The notes beneath the pieces are model-generated. The model ran no database searches. It had not been told where the DNA came from and worked only from the letters and a program-made list of their open reading frames with translations. 15,250 nt of DNA from Patescibacteria group bacterium (GTDB lineage: Bacteria; Patescibacteriota; Minisyncoccia; JAHIHE01). Of this stretch, positions 6,528 through 13,654 are shown one piece after another. The stretch is from positions 1-15,250 of the forward strand of contig JAHILZ010000004.1 of assembly GCA_018896765.1 (NCBI GenBank), written 5' to 3'. The stretch's first letter is position 1, and the number at the start of each line of letters is the position of its first letter. The position numbers were made by a program, and so were the translations under genes.

Positions 6528-7493
6528 TTAGTTGCAGGTAGCGTTGGCATTGGAAGCGCTTGCGCCAGTTCCAAATCCGGGGGCCGGGGCGGCAGTAGAA
6601 AGCGCGGTATCGCATTCTTTTGGCGGAGCATTAAAAGCGGAGCAGATGGTTTTTAAAAGACTGGCTGAATCGCGCTCTGAATTTATCGTCACGCCGTTTA
6701 TAACAAGAGTTGGAGATCCCCCGACGCCGTATTTCGCGTTATCTTCTTTATAAATATCAAAGGCGGGGAAATTTCCTTTCCAAGTGGTTTTGTCGGCAAA
6801 GTTGGCCGTTACTTTGAATTTTTTGTCAGTCGCGGCAACGCAAGTTGTTAATTTAGTTTTGTTTATGTTGGCTTTCGCAAGGCATCCTGCCGAGTCGCCA
6901 GCCGCGCTTTCGATGAAGCATTTTAAATAACTGTTAAATTTTGCGGGTTCGTTCGTTTTGATGCAGTATTGGCTGAGTTCTTCCTGCAATTCTTTTTCTC
7001 CATGCATGGCGTAATCGGTGAATTTTATGTCAAGGTTTATTTTATTTCCCAGCGTGTCGGCTACGGGAAGAATTCCTTTTTCAATTTGAGTGCCGTAAGG
7101 GCAGTGGCTCATAACAAAGAGTTCTATTTGCGGCTTGTCGCTTTTTACCAGCTCGGTTTTAGGAGCGGCGGACGGGTCTGTTTGGGCCGCGTTTTTCTTG
7201 TCATTTTCCAATTTTTCGATGTCGATGGCTTGAGGGAAAAATATTTTTCCATCCGTAGATATATAAGTATCGATATCCGCTGTTCCTCCGTTATTTACGG
7301 CAATTTTATAAAGGCCATTTTTTTCTTCAGCTTCTTTTATGGTGATTTTAGTTCCCGGCTGCATAAGATTTTCGTTAATAAAAGTTTCAGCTTTTATTTT
7401 AGCTTGTTCGATGGTTACGGGATTTTTTATCGACTCTTTTTTAATTAGAGGGGATATTTTTGCATAAACCATTCCAACTGCCAATAGTCCCAT
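6528..7493 (-). CDS. Anchored thioredoxin-fold (GILT/DsbA-like) protein with CPYG site; 5' end lost to a frameshift
   Basis: As written the frame gives 321 aa from ATG 7493, but that start lies in the middle of the membrane segment. Upstream codons in the same frame (7544 to 7494) read CCNGKN-FPLGFLAGFFI before MGLLAVG, with no start codon. The real N-terminus is in another frame (see 7508-7645). Residues about 24-92 form a PepSY-like alpha/beta region, followed by an Ala/Lys/Asp linker. A thioredoxin-fold domain occupies about 121-290. It contains FVMSHCPYGTQ (Cys131, Gly134), a run of further Cys (177, 192, 204, 218, 284, 294) and GGSPTLVING, the cis-Pro loop (Pro261). The active site is CPYG, not CxxC, as in GILT-like relatives I recall from Parcubacteria. 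It probably acts in extracytoplasmic thiol chemistry, but the direction is uncertain. The C-terminus is a low-complexity Ala/Gly/Ser tail ending in Cys-Asn. Confidence 0.8.
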   Translation of the reverse strand: MGLLAVGMVYAKISPLIKKESIKNPVTIEQAKIKAETFINENLMQPGTKITIKEAEEKNGLYKIAVNNGGTADIDTYISTDGKIFFPQAIDIEKLENDKKNAAQTDPSAAPKTELVKSDKPQIELFVMSHCPYGTQIEKGILPVADTLGNKINLDIKFTDYAMHGEKELQEELSQYCIKTNEPAKFNSYLKCFIESAAGDSAGCLAKANINKTKLTTCVAATDKKFKVTANFADKTTWKGNFPAFDIYKEDNAKYGVGGSPTLVINGVTINSERDSASLLKTICSAFNAPPKECDTALSTAAPAPGFGTGASASNANATCN

Positions 7494-7507
7494 TATAAAA
7501 AAGCCCG

Positions 7508-7645
7508 CTAAAAATCCGAGAGGAAAGTTTTTGCCATTACAGCATTTTTTTCTTTTTTTTCAGGGGCCGGCTTGAACGCCGCTTCGTCGGTTTTTTTATG
7601 AGTTTCGCGCTTGGCAACTTTTTGATTTTCTTTTTTTGTTTCCAT
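7508..7645 (-). pseudogene. Frameshifted N-terminal fragment of the thioredoxin-fold gene
   Basis: Minus-strand ATG at 7645 opens a 45-codon frame. It begins METKKENQKVAKRE and continues as a Lys/Glu-rich cytoplasmic tail (KPAPEKKEKN), then runs into TAG at 7510-7508. Just before, the minus strand contains A8-G-A7 (plus-strand 7545-7560). A -1 shift there (GAA AAA AAT becomes ...AAA AAA TGC) joins this tail to CCNGKNFPLGFLAGFFIMG, giving a normal cytoplasmic tail plus a complete membrane anchor. I read both pieces as one gene, 6528-7645, with a homopolymer frameshift. This could be genuine, rescued by slippage, or a sequencing/assembly indel. No Shine-Dalgarno precedes 7645. Confidence 0.8.
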
Positions 7646-7768
7646 ATTTTATATTTTATTTTTTAAAAGTTAACGATGGGTTAACTATATCATAAATTTT
7701 ATTTTTTGAAAAGGCGGCCGTATTTGTCGATATTTGCAATTTTTTGTACGCGGTGGATAACTTTCTTT

Positions 7769-7797
7769 TTGCTAGGTTGACAAAAAAGTCGTATAAT
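7769..7797 (+). promoter_or_regulatory. Putative sigma70-type promoter for the glycosyltransferase/GH57 pair
   Basis: TTGCTA (7769-7774), exactly 17 bp, then a perfect TATAAT (7792-7797). The spacing and the -10 box are ideal. It points to the glycosyltransferase at 8029, leaving a leader of about 225 nt. Confidence 0.55.
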
Positions 7798-8028
7798 AAC
7801 TTAATAACTCCTTAATTATGGCGTTTGAATATTTCAATGCTTTGTATTATGGGTATGAGGTAGATTAAAAGATATCGGTTGCATGCCGATCCGTGTTTTA
7901 TTTGGCAGAACAGGAATTTGAATTTTTTCGTCAAATGGCGGATTGTTTTAATATTTTGTATTTTTGTTGGGGGGCTGAATGTCTTTCGCTAAAAATAAGG
8001 ACATCAGATTTAAATATAAAAAATAAAC
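7798..8028 (+). other. Long leader before the glycosyltransferase
   Basis: The roughly 230-bp stretch between the promoter and the GTG at 8029 holds no convincing gene. It contains a 16-codon frame (7818-7868, MAFEYFNALYYGYEVD) rich in Tyr. It also has a GTG-started 60-codon frame (7893-8075) overlapping the next gene, and a small hairpin (ATCGG 7874-7878 with CCGAT 7886-7890). I recognise no riboswitch or tRNA. A leader peptide is possible but unsupported. Confidence 0.3.
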
Positions 8029-9249
8029 GTGAAAATAAAAGCATTAATTTTTGGGTGGGAATTTCCACCTTATAATGTCGGGGGACTGGGCGTCGCTTGC
8101 AAGGGTTTGACTTATGCATTGTGCGGTTTTGGCGTCGAAATAATTTTTGTTTTGCCCAAGAAAATGGATGTAAGCGCGGATTATATGAAAATTGTTTTTG
8201 CCGACGCGGTTATGATGAAATGTACGGCGATAAATTCTCTTTTATTGGCTTACGACACGTTAAATTCATACGAAGAATCGTATCGGAATAATCCGCTTGC
8301 GGCGAAATACGGAAGGAATCTTTTTGAAGAAGTGGATTTTTACGGACAGAAAGCTTATCATATAATTAAGCGGGAAAAATTTGACATTATTCATGCCCAT
8401 GATTGGCTGACGATACCGGCGGCGCTTCTTGCCAAAAAAATGACCGCGAAACCCTTGGTGCTGCATATCCACGCCACGGAGTTTGACAGGAGTGGCGATA
8501 ACGGCGCGAACCCCGACGTTTATGAAATCGAGAAAAGGGGAATGGACGCGGCAGATGTTATCATCGCCGTCAGTAATTTTACAAAAAATAAAATAATTAA
8601 ATATTACGGCATTGATCCGGCGAAAATCAGAGTTGTCCATAATGCCGCGGAAGATGTGTCTCAGTCTTTGGGCGATACGAGCATCCTTGAAGACGTTTAT
8701 CGCTTAAAAGCAATCGGCAAAAAAATTGTTTTGTATCTTGGCCGCATTACTTTGCACAAAGGGCCGGATTATTTTATCAGGGCCGCTAAGCTGGTGCTTG
8801 ATCGCGATCCCGATGTTATTTTTATAGTAGCGGGAAGCGGCGATATGGAGCATAAAATCATAGAACTGGCCGCGGAGCTTGGGATTTCGGGAAATATGAT
8901 TTTTACCGGATTTTTAAGAGAAGAAAAATTAGTAAAAGTATATCGGGCCGCGGATTTATATGTTATGCCTTCGGTTTCCGAGCCGTTTGGGATCACGGCT
9001 CTTGAAGCGATGAATTATAATACTCCGGTTTTGGTTTCAAGGCAGTCCGGCGTGTCGGAAGTCATTACTCACGCGCTAAAAGTGGATTTTTGGGATATTC
9101 AGGAGATGGCGAACAAGATGCTGGCGGTTTTGGAGCATCGGGCGCTGGCCGAAACGCTCAAGGAAAATGGCTGGCATGATTTGGAAAAAATCAGCTGGAA
9201 AAATTCCGCCCAAGCGGTGGTAAATATATATAAGGAACTGATTAAATGA
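8029..9249 (+). CDS. GT4/GT5-type glycosyltransferase (glycogen-synthase-like)
   Basis: This 406-aa retaining GT-B glycosyltransferase resembles glycogen/starch synthases and related GT4 enzymes that transfer glucose from a nucleotide sugar. The N-terminal Rossmann half opens with IFGWEFPPYNVGGLG (about residues 7-21), the glycine-rich acceptor/donor loop. HAHDWLT (about 123-129) and LHIHATE (about 145-151) are typical. The C-terminal half has YLGRITLHKGPDYFIRAA, and the SEPFGITALEAM motif (about 316-327) gives the E-x7-E donor-binding pair, followed by RQSGVSEVI. GTG is the start because MKIKALIFGWEFPP aligns with the family N-terminus. No Shine-Dalgarno is present. The GH57 gene 250 bp downstream suggests a shared role in alpha-glucan or storage polysaccharide metabolism. 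The precise substrate is not readable. Confidence 0.88.
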   Translation: MKIKALIFGWEFPPYNVGGLGVACKGLTYALCGFGVEIIFVLPKKMDVSADYMKIVFADAVMMKCTAINSLLLAYDTLNSYEESYRNNPLAAKYGRNLFEEVDFYGQKAYHIIKREKFDIIHAHDWLTIPAALLAKKMTAKPLVLHIHATEFDRSGDNGANPDVYEIEKRGMDAADVIIAVSNFTKNKIIKYYGIDPAKIRVVHNAAEDVSQSLGDTSILEDVYRLKAIGKKIVLYLGRITLHKGPDYFIRAAKLVLDRDPDVIFIVAGSGDMEHKIIELAAELGISGNMIFTGFLREEKLVKVYRAADLYVMPSVSEPFGITALEAMNYNTPVLVSRQSGVSEVITHALKVDFWDIQEMANKMLAVLEHRALAETLKENGWHDLEKISWKNSAQAVVNIYKELIK

Positions 9250-9423
9250 AAAATGAAAAATGAAAAATTTAAAAAGGAAGTATTAAACAATTTCAAAGCT
9301 CAAATGTCAAATGACAATTCAAGTCCAAAATCCAAACGACAAAACTAAATAATTTGGCATTCAAAAATTTGACATTGAATTGACATTTGGGTTTTGGCAT
9401 TTAGATTTTAGATTATTGTTTTT
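9246..9423. repeat. Repeat-rich intergenic region with imperfect inverted repeats
   Basis: There is no gene here. It starts with three copies of the heptamer TGAAAAA (9247-9267), overlapping the stop codon of the glycosyltransferase. It continues with imperfect inverted repeats made of AAATGTCAA/TTGACATTT units (about 9302-9322 and 9369-9389). The sequence style resembles the rluF leader repeat and looks like decayed or self-amplifying intergenic repeat DNA. Confidence 0.5.
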
Positions 9424-9493
9424 CACTTTTCACTTTTCACTTTTCACTTTTCACTTTAAACTTTTAACTTTTAACTTTTAACTTTTAACTTTT
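9424..9493 (+). repeat. Ten-unit heptanucleotide tandem array upstream of the GH57 start
   Basis: 70 bp consists of exactly ten 7-bp units: four CACTTTT, one CACTTTA, then five AACTTTT. It ends 6 bp before the GTG at 9500, so it covers the translation-initiation region. On the opposite strand the units read AAAAGTG/AAAAGTT, close to the AAAAATG heptamers at 9247-9267, so the two ends of the intergenic region could pair. Confidence 0.8.
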
Positions 9494-9499
9494 ACCCTC

Positions 9500-10720
9500 G
9501 TGCCTTCAGTCTGCCTTTATCTGCATACTCATCAGCCTTGGCGATTGCGCAAATATTCGGTTTTTGATATTGGAAAAGAAAAGCATTATTTCGATGATGA
9601 GCAGAATTTAAAATATCTTAATCGCATTGTCCGGAAAAGTTATATTCCAACCAATGAAATTTTATTGAATTTAATTAAAGAAACCAATGGCCGTTTTAAA
9701 GTGAGTTTCAGCATTACCGGAGTGGTGCTTGAGCAATTCGAGAAGTACGCGCCGGAGGTTATAGAAAGTTTTCAGCGGCTTGTGGATACCGGTTCGGTAG
9801 AAATTGTTTCCGAGACTTATTATCATTCTCTCGCATATCTTTTTTCCGAAGAAGAATTCAAGCGCCAGATCGAGCTTCATTATAAAAAAGTAAAAGGCAT
9901 ATTCGGATGCAAGCCCAAAGTTTTCCGAAACACCGAATTGATGTATAATAATAATATCGCCAAGATAGTGGAATCCATGGGATACGAAGCGATCATGGCT
10001 GAAGGCGTCGACAGGATTCTTGATTGGCGCTCTCCTAATTTTGTTTATCGGCCGAAAGGCGCGAAAAGAATAAAATTGCTTTTGAAAAATTATCGGCTAA
10101 GCGACGATATCGCTTTCAGGTTTTCCAACCGCGATTGGTCCGGCTGGCCTCTCTCGGCGGAAAAATTTGCCGGCTGGGTCAGCGAGGTAAACGGCAATGG
10201 CGAGTGCGTGAATCTTTTTATGGACTATGAAACTTTTGGCGAGCATCAATGGCAGGAAACCGGAATTTTTGAATTTTTGAAAATTATGCCGTGGAGAATA
10301 CTTGATAATCCCGATAATAATTTTATGACTCCGAGCGAAGTCGCGAGAGCTTATGAATCTCGAGGAGAGCTTGATTATGAGCGCATTACTTCTTGGGCCG
10401 ATACCGAACGCGATCTTAGCGCTTGGACCGGCAACAAAATGCAGCAAGCGGCCATTCACGAGCTTTATTCGCTGGAAAAGGCGGTGATCGCGAGTTGTAA
10501 TCAGGAATTGATAAGCATATGGCGCAAGCTTCAGATCAGCGATCATTTCTATTATATGTGCACCAAGTGGTTTTCCGACGGCGATGTCCATAAATATTTC
10601 AATCCTTACGAAAATCCATACGACGCTTTTATAAATTTTATGAATATCATCAAAGATTTGAAATTGCGCTTGAATTTATCCGCAGGGAAACTTGAGAGCG
10701 TTCCGGAATTAAATGTTTAA
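9500..10720 (+). CDS. Glycoside hydrolase family 57 (alpha-amylase/glucanotransferase-type)
   Basis: This 406-aa protein begins with the family-typical MPSVCLYLHTHQPWRL (GTG start). Its conserved blocks are those of GH57. HTHQP occurs at about residues 9-13. ETYYHSLAYLFS (about 104-115) and VFRNTELMYNN follow, and the Glu in NTE (about 144) is the expected nucleophile. NLFMDYETFGEHQW comes next, with the Asp in MDYE (about 242) as the expected acid/base. SWADTERDLSAW (about 297-308) is a further block. GH57 enzymes are retaining alpha-glucan hydrolases, branching enzymes or 4-alpha-glucanotransferases. At about 400 residues this matches the short, single-domain amylase-like members. No signal peptide, so it is cytoplasmic. 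Paired with the glycosyltransferase at 8029, it probably turns over an internal alpha-glucan. The heptamer array lies directly upstream. Confidence 0.92.
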   Translation: MPSVCLYLHTHQPWRLRKYSVFDIGKEKHYFDDEQNLKYLNRIVRKSYIPTNEILLNLIKETNGRFKVSFSITGVVLEQFEKYAPEVIESFQRLVDTGSVEIVSETYYHSLAYLFSEEEFKRQIELHYKKVKGIFGCKPKVFRNTELMYNNNIAKIVESMGYEAIMAEGVDRILDWRSPNFVYRPKGAKRIKLLLKNYRLSDDIAFRFSNRDWSGWPLSAEKFAGWVSEVNGNGECVNLFMDYETFGEHQWQETGIFEFLKIMPWRILDNPDNNFMTPSEVARAYESRGELDYERITSWADTERDLSAWTGNKMQQAAIHELYSLEKAVIASCNQELISIWRKLQISDHFYYMCTKWFSDGDVHKYFNPYENPYDAFINFMNIIKDLKLRLNLSAGKLESVPELNV

Positions 10721-10785
10721 ATAATTTTGACCAAATTCTTTCCGCTTTCAAATTTATAGAACCTGAAAATTAATTTTATTTTAAT

Positions 10786-10812
10786 TTGGCAAACTGATCA
10801 AATAAGTATAAT
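10786..10812 (+). promoter_or_regulatory. Putative promoter of the first AAA_14/DUF4143 ATPase
   Basis: TTGGCA (10786-10791; 5/6 consensus) and a perfect TATAAT (10807-10812) are separated by 15 bp, two short of ideal. The -10 box overlaps the first copy of the direct repeat described next. The ATG is at 10857. Confidence 0.45.
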
Positions 10813-10855
10813 ATGTAAATAGCATTTGTATATTTTAGTTAAAATATGTAAATAG
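10810..10855 (+). repeat. 13-bp direct repeat flanking the ATPase leader, operator-like
   Basis: AATATGTAAATAG occurs exactly at 10810-10822 and again at 10843-10855. The copies are 33 bp apart, about three helical turns. The first overlaps the -10 region and the second ends one base before the start codon. This suits a binding site for a repressor acting at the promoter and start codon. Confidence 0.5.
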
Positions 10856-10856
10856 T

Positions 10857-12140
10857 ATGAACATATCTGATATAATAAAAACACTGGATAAATGGAATTT
10901 TTGGAATCAAAAAATAGATACGGGAATCAGGCGTTCGCAGTATTTGGATAAGTTGGAAAAATATTTGACGATGCCGGAAATTGTCGCTTTGACGGGCGTA
11001 AGGCGTTCCGGCAAGTCAACCGTTGTTTTGCAATTGATAGAACATTTGATTGCGGACAAAAAAGTAGATCCCAAAAATACTCTCTATATTAATTTTGAAG
11101 AACCGGCTTTCAGCGGTAATTTAAATTTGGATTTTCTTGTTCAAATTTTTGACGCGTATTTGGAATTTTATAATCCCAAAGGAAAAATTTATCTTTTTTT
11201 GGATGAAGCGCAAATGGTCAAAAATTGGGAAAGTTTTGCGGCTTCGCTTTACGACAGAAGGACCGGCATAAAAATATTTGTAACCGGTTCTTCGTCAGAA
11301 CTGCTGAAAAGCGAGATTTCAACTTTGTTAAGCGGCAGATATGTCTCTGAAACGGTTTATCCTTTGTCTTTCAAAGAATTTTTGGATTTTAAAAATGTAA
11401 ATTACAAGCCTTTAATAAAAACGCCGAAACTTTATAATAAATTAAGAGAATATATTGAGTTTGGCGGTTTCCCCAGAATAGTCACTGAAGACGACAAGTA
11501 TAACAAAAAAATTCTTTTAGCCGAATATTTCAATTCAATTTTAGAGCGCGATATTTTATTGCGGCATAAAGTCAAAAATGTCAAAGATATCAGAGAAATA
11601 ATAAACTTTGTTTTTTCCAATGTTTCCAAGCAAACTTCAAGTTATAAACTGGAGAAAAATTTTAATATTTCCAGCCAAAACATCAGGAGATATTTTGAAT
11701 ATTTCAATGAAGCTTTTTTATTGCAGTTCGCGCCGTTTTTTTCTTATTCGGTCAAGAAACAAATTTATAATCCTCAAAAAATATTTTCCATTGACACAGG
11801 GCTTGCCAGCGCGGTGTCGTTTAAATTCAGCGAAGATATCGGCGGATTTCTGGAAAATATTGTTTTCGTTGAATTTCTGAGAAAGAAAATCGCGCCTTAT
11901 TATTGGGTGAACGGCACTGAGGTAGATTTTGTGCTTCGGGATGGATACAAAGTTTCCGAATTGGTCAATGTGTGTTATTCTATAAGCGATAAATCGGTTT
12001 TGGAAAGAGAAGTCAAGTCATTGGAAAAAGGGCTTGCGGAATTCAAAAAGGCGAAAGCCAAATTGATTTACTGGGAAGGCCAGCCCGTCAAACATTCAAA
12101 AATTGAATTCATTAATATCTTGGATTTTTTACTCAATTAA
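10857..12140 (+). CDS. AAA_14 ATPase with C-terminal DUF4143 domain
   Basis: This 427-aa cytoplasmic protein has Walker A GVRRSGKST (residues 47-55), Walker B IYLFLDEAQ (about 111-119) and a sensor-like FVTGSSSELL (about 140-149). The C-terminal half is DUF4143-like, with IEFGGFPRIV, YFNSILERDILLR, FSIDTGLASAV and the WVNGTEVDFVLRDGYKVSELVN segment (about 349-370). In that segment the E-V-D-F pattern is reminiscent of PD-(D/E)xK nuclease cores. The family is abundant and multi-copy in archaea, Bacteroidota and CPR; its function is not established. Roles in mobile-element maintenance or toxin-like behaviour have been considered. Nothing here shows a partner protein. Its stop is 17 bp before the next gene, so the two may be co-transcribed. 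A second, diverged copy lies at 14426. Confidence 0.9.
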   Translation: MNISDIIKTLDKWNFWNQKIDTGIRRSQYLDKLEKYLTMPEIVALTGVRRSGKSTVVLQLIEHLIADKKVDPKNTLYINFEEPAFSGNLNLDFLVQIFDAYLEFYNPKGKIYLFLDEAQMVKNWESFAASLYDRRTGIKIFVTGSSSELLKSEISTLLSGRYVSETVYPLSFKEFLDFKNVNYKPLIKTPKLYNKLREYIEFGGFPRIVTEDDKYNKKILLAEYFNSILERDILLRHKVKNVKDIREIINFVFSNVSKQTSSYKLEKNFNISSQNIRRYFEYFNEAFLLQFAPFFSYSVKKQIYNPQKIFSIDTGLASAVSFKFSEDIGGFLENIVFVEFLRKKIAPYYWVNGTEVDFVLRDGYKVSELVNVCYSISDKSVLEREVKSLEKGLAEFKKAKAKLIYWEGQPVKHSKIEFINILDFLLN

Positions 12141-12157
12141 CTCATTAACTGATTTTT

Positions 12158-13519
12158 ATGATCGATAAAGACAAATCATTTTTTGCAAAATTAATTTTAG
12201 CGGTTGTTATATTTGTTTCTTTTATGACGGTGTTTGGATTGACGGCGTGTTTGATGAAAAATAAGCGGGTTGCAAGTTTGCAGCCGCAGGTTTTGATTTC
12301 ACCGGAGCCGACGGCTACACCAGTGGTTAATAATGAAATTGCGGATTGGAAAACTTATAGGAATGAGGAATATGGATTTGAAATAAAATATCCAGCTAAA
12401 TGGTATTTCCAAAATAATACAAAAGCGAATGATCTTTTTATCGGTAGAGTTTCAGACCTTGAGGAATCATATTCGGATATTATAAATTTGAACTTAAGAG
12501 TAGAAAAGAAACCCTCCGATTTTTTAAATTTTGAAAATTATCTTGACTTAATTGCTGTTGAAAAAAACGCTGAATATTCTGACCAGTATAGTGCAAGATA
12601 TTTAGTTGATAGAGAGCCTATTGGAAATTCTGGAACTAATAATTATGTAATTATTTATCGAGGCGCTGGAGGTAATTCAGGAGCAAGCGGTTTTGTTTCT
12701 CACGATGTTTATTTTGACTTAGGAGATTATTTTCTTGTCGCTTCATATGCTTATAATGATAGTATGCGAGGCGTGCACATAAATGAATATAATGTTGTTC
12801 AGCAAATTATTGGCTCTTTTAGTTTTATTGGAATAGATAAGTATGAAGGAATTATTAGCCAAAAATCCGTTTCTGCAAATGAAAAAGCTTATAAGTTTAT
12901 TCACTATTGTTCAGGAACAATTAAGCAAGTAGAAAGAGGAAGAAATGGATCTGAGCCGCCACCTTTCTACTGTTTAGGTGAAAATAAATTAGTTTTTATT
13001 GGTTCGGATGGAAAAACACTAGATATTAAGAGTGAAGAAATATCTGATGCGGTTTTGGCTCCATTTTTATTAGATACTCAGCTTTTACCCTCTACTAATG
13101 AGACTGGAACAGTTTTAGTTTCATATTTTCCGGCACCTTGTTTAACAATAGGAGATTGCGGAATTGCCGAACCGACAGACGATGAAATAATAGCTTTTAA
13201 CATTTCCAAATACACCTTTCGGATCATTAAAAACTATAACGAATCAGAAACCGCAAATTGGAATAAAGCCGGCACAAAAGCAGTGTTTTATCCGCATACA
13301 TGCGGAGGGGCTGGCTGTGACAAAAGGTCTTTAATTGGCTATAGTCTTCTTATTGATGAATCAAAAAATATTACAAGCGAACAAGCTGCATATGATAGGG
13401 GTGGCTGTGAAGACGAAATAGCATGTTGGTCTGATTTGCATTGGATAGACGATAATCGCGTATCGGCTATTATAAACTATCCCGATGGCAGTAAAAAGGA
13501 AGTCACGGCTTCTTTTTGA
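12158..13519 (+). CDS. Anchored extracytoplasmic protein with PsbP-like 'TYRNEEYGFE' domain and Cys-rich C-terminus
   Basis: This 453-aa protein has an N-terminal membrane segment (about residues 10-30). LTAC at 28-31 resembles a lipobox, so Cys31 might be lipidated. After a Pro/Thr linker comes a domain starting DWKTYRNEEYGFEIKYP (about 62-78) and running to about 225. It resembles PsbP-like domains common in CPR surface proteins. The C-terminal half (about 230-453) has beta-propeller-like strands (NKLVFIGSDGKTLDI, NWNKAGTKAVFY, HWIDDNRVSAII). It also has eight or more cysteines in pairs (CLTIGDC, TCGGAGC, GGCEDEIAC), suggesting disulfides in an extracytoplasmic fold. Function unknown. It is a paralogue of the next gene over the N-terminal part. 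Base composition is more AT-rich than that neighbour. Confidence 0.7.
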   Translation: MIDKDKSFFAKLILAVVIFVSFMTVFGLTACLMKNKRVASLQPQVLISPEPTATPVVNNEIADWKTYRNEEYGFEIKYPAKWYFQNNTKANDLFIGRVSDLEESYSDIINLNLRVEKKPSDFLNFENYLDLIAVEKNAEYSDQYSARYLVDREPIGNSGTNNYVIIYRGAGGNSGASGFVSHDVYFDLGDYFLVASYAYNDSMRGVHINEYNVVQQIIGSFSFIGIDKYEGIISQKSVSANEKAYKFIHYCSGTIKQVERGRNGSEPPPFYCLGENKLVFIGSDGKTLDIKSEEISDAVLAPFLLDTQLLPSTNETGTVLVSYFPAPCLTIGDCGIAEPTDDEIIAFNISKYTFRIIKNYNESETANWNKAGTKAVFYPHTCGGAGCDKRSLIGYSLLIDESKNITSEQAAYDRGGCEDEIACWSDLHWIDDNRVSAIINYPDGSKKEVTASF

Positions 13520-13654
13520 TTGGTAGTTTGGAAAAGAAATTAAAAAAGCAAAACAAAAAGCGCCAAATGTCATGTAGTATCTTTTTGATGGCCGTCGGAA
13601 ATGCGCGACACTAATTTTAGACAGTTAATTTTTATAATCAATTAAACCAAATCT
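13520..13654. other. 135-bp intergenic region between the two paralogues
   Basis: No gene is convincing here. TATAAT at 13633-13638 lies 16 bp before the next ATG but has no -35 box at the right distance. A short GC-richer stretch (about 13590-13620, ending CGACACTAATTTTAGACAG) differs from its surroundings. It could be a remnant of an insertion-sequence end, though I cannot name one. Confidence 0.3.

Noticed and set aside
6969..7448. 159-codon plus-strand frame inside the thioredoxin-fold gene
   Set aside because: Shadow of the minus-strand gene. The translation is Phe/Tyr-rich without motifs, while the minus strand shows the CPYG site and cis-Pro loop.
7777..7797. TTGACA at 7777-7782 as the -35 box for TATAAT at 7792
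   Set aside because: The spacing would be only 9 bp. TTGCTA at 7769 gives the correct 17 bp, so that pair was used instead.
7893..8075. 60-codon GTG-started frame as a gene
   Set aside because: It overlaps the well-supported glycosyltransferase start by 47 bp in another frame, has no recognisable motif and no initiation signal.
9424..9493. Tandem units mistaken for a CRISPR array
   Set aside because: The units are 7 bp and contiguous with no spacers, so this is a simple tandem repeat.
13633..13638. TATAAT as a promoter for the 13655 gene
   Set aside because: No acceptable -35 box lies 15-19 bp upstream, and chance TATAAT is common in this base composition.
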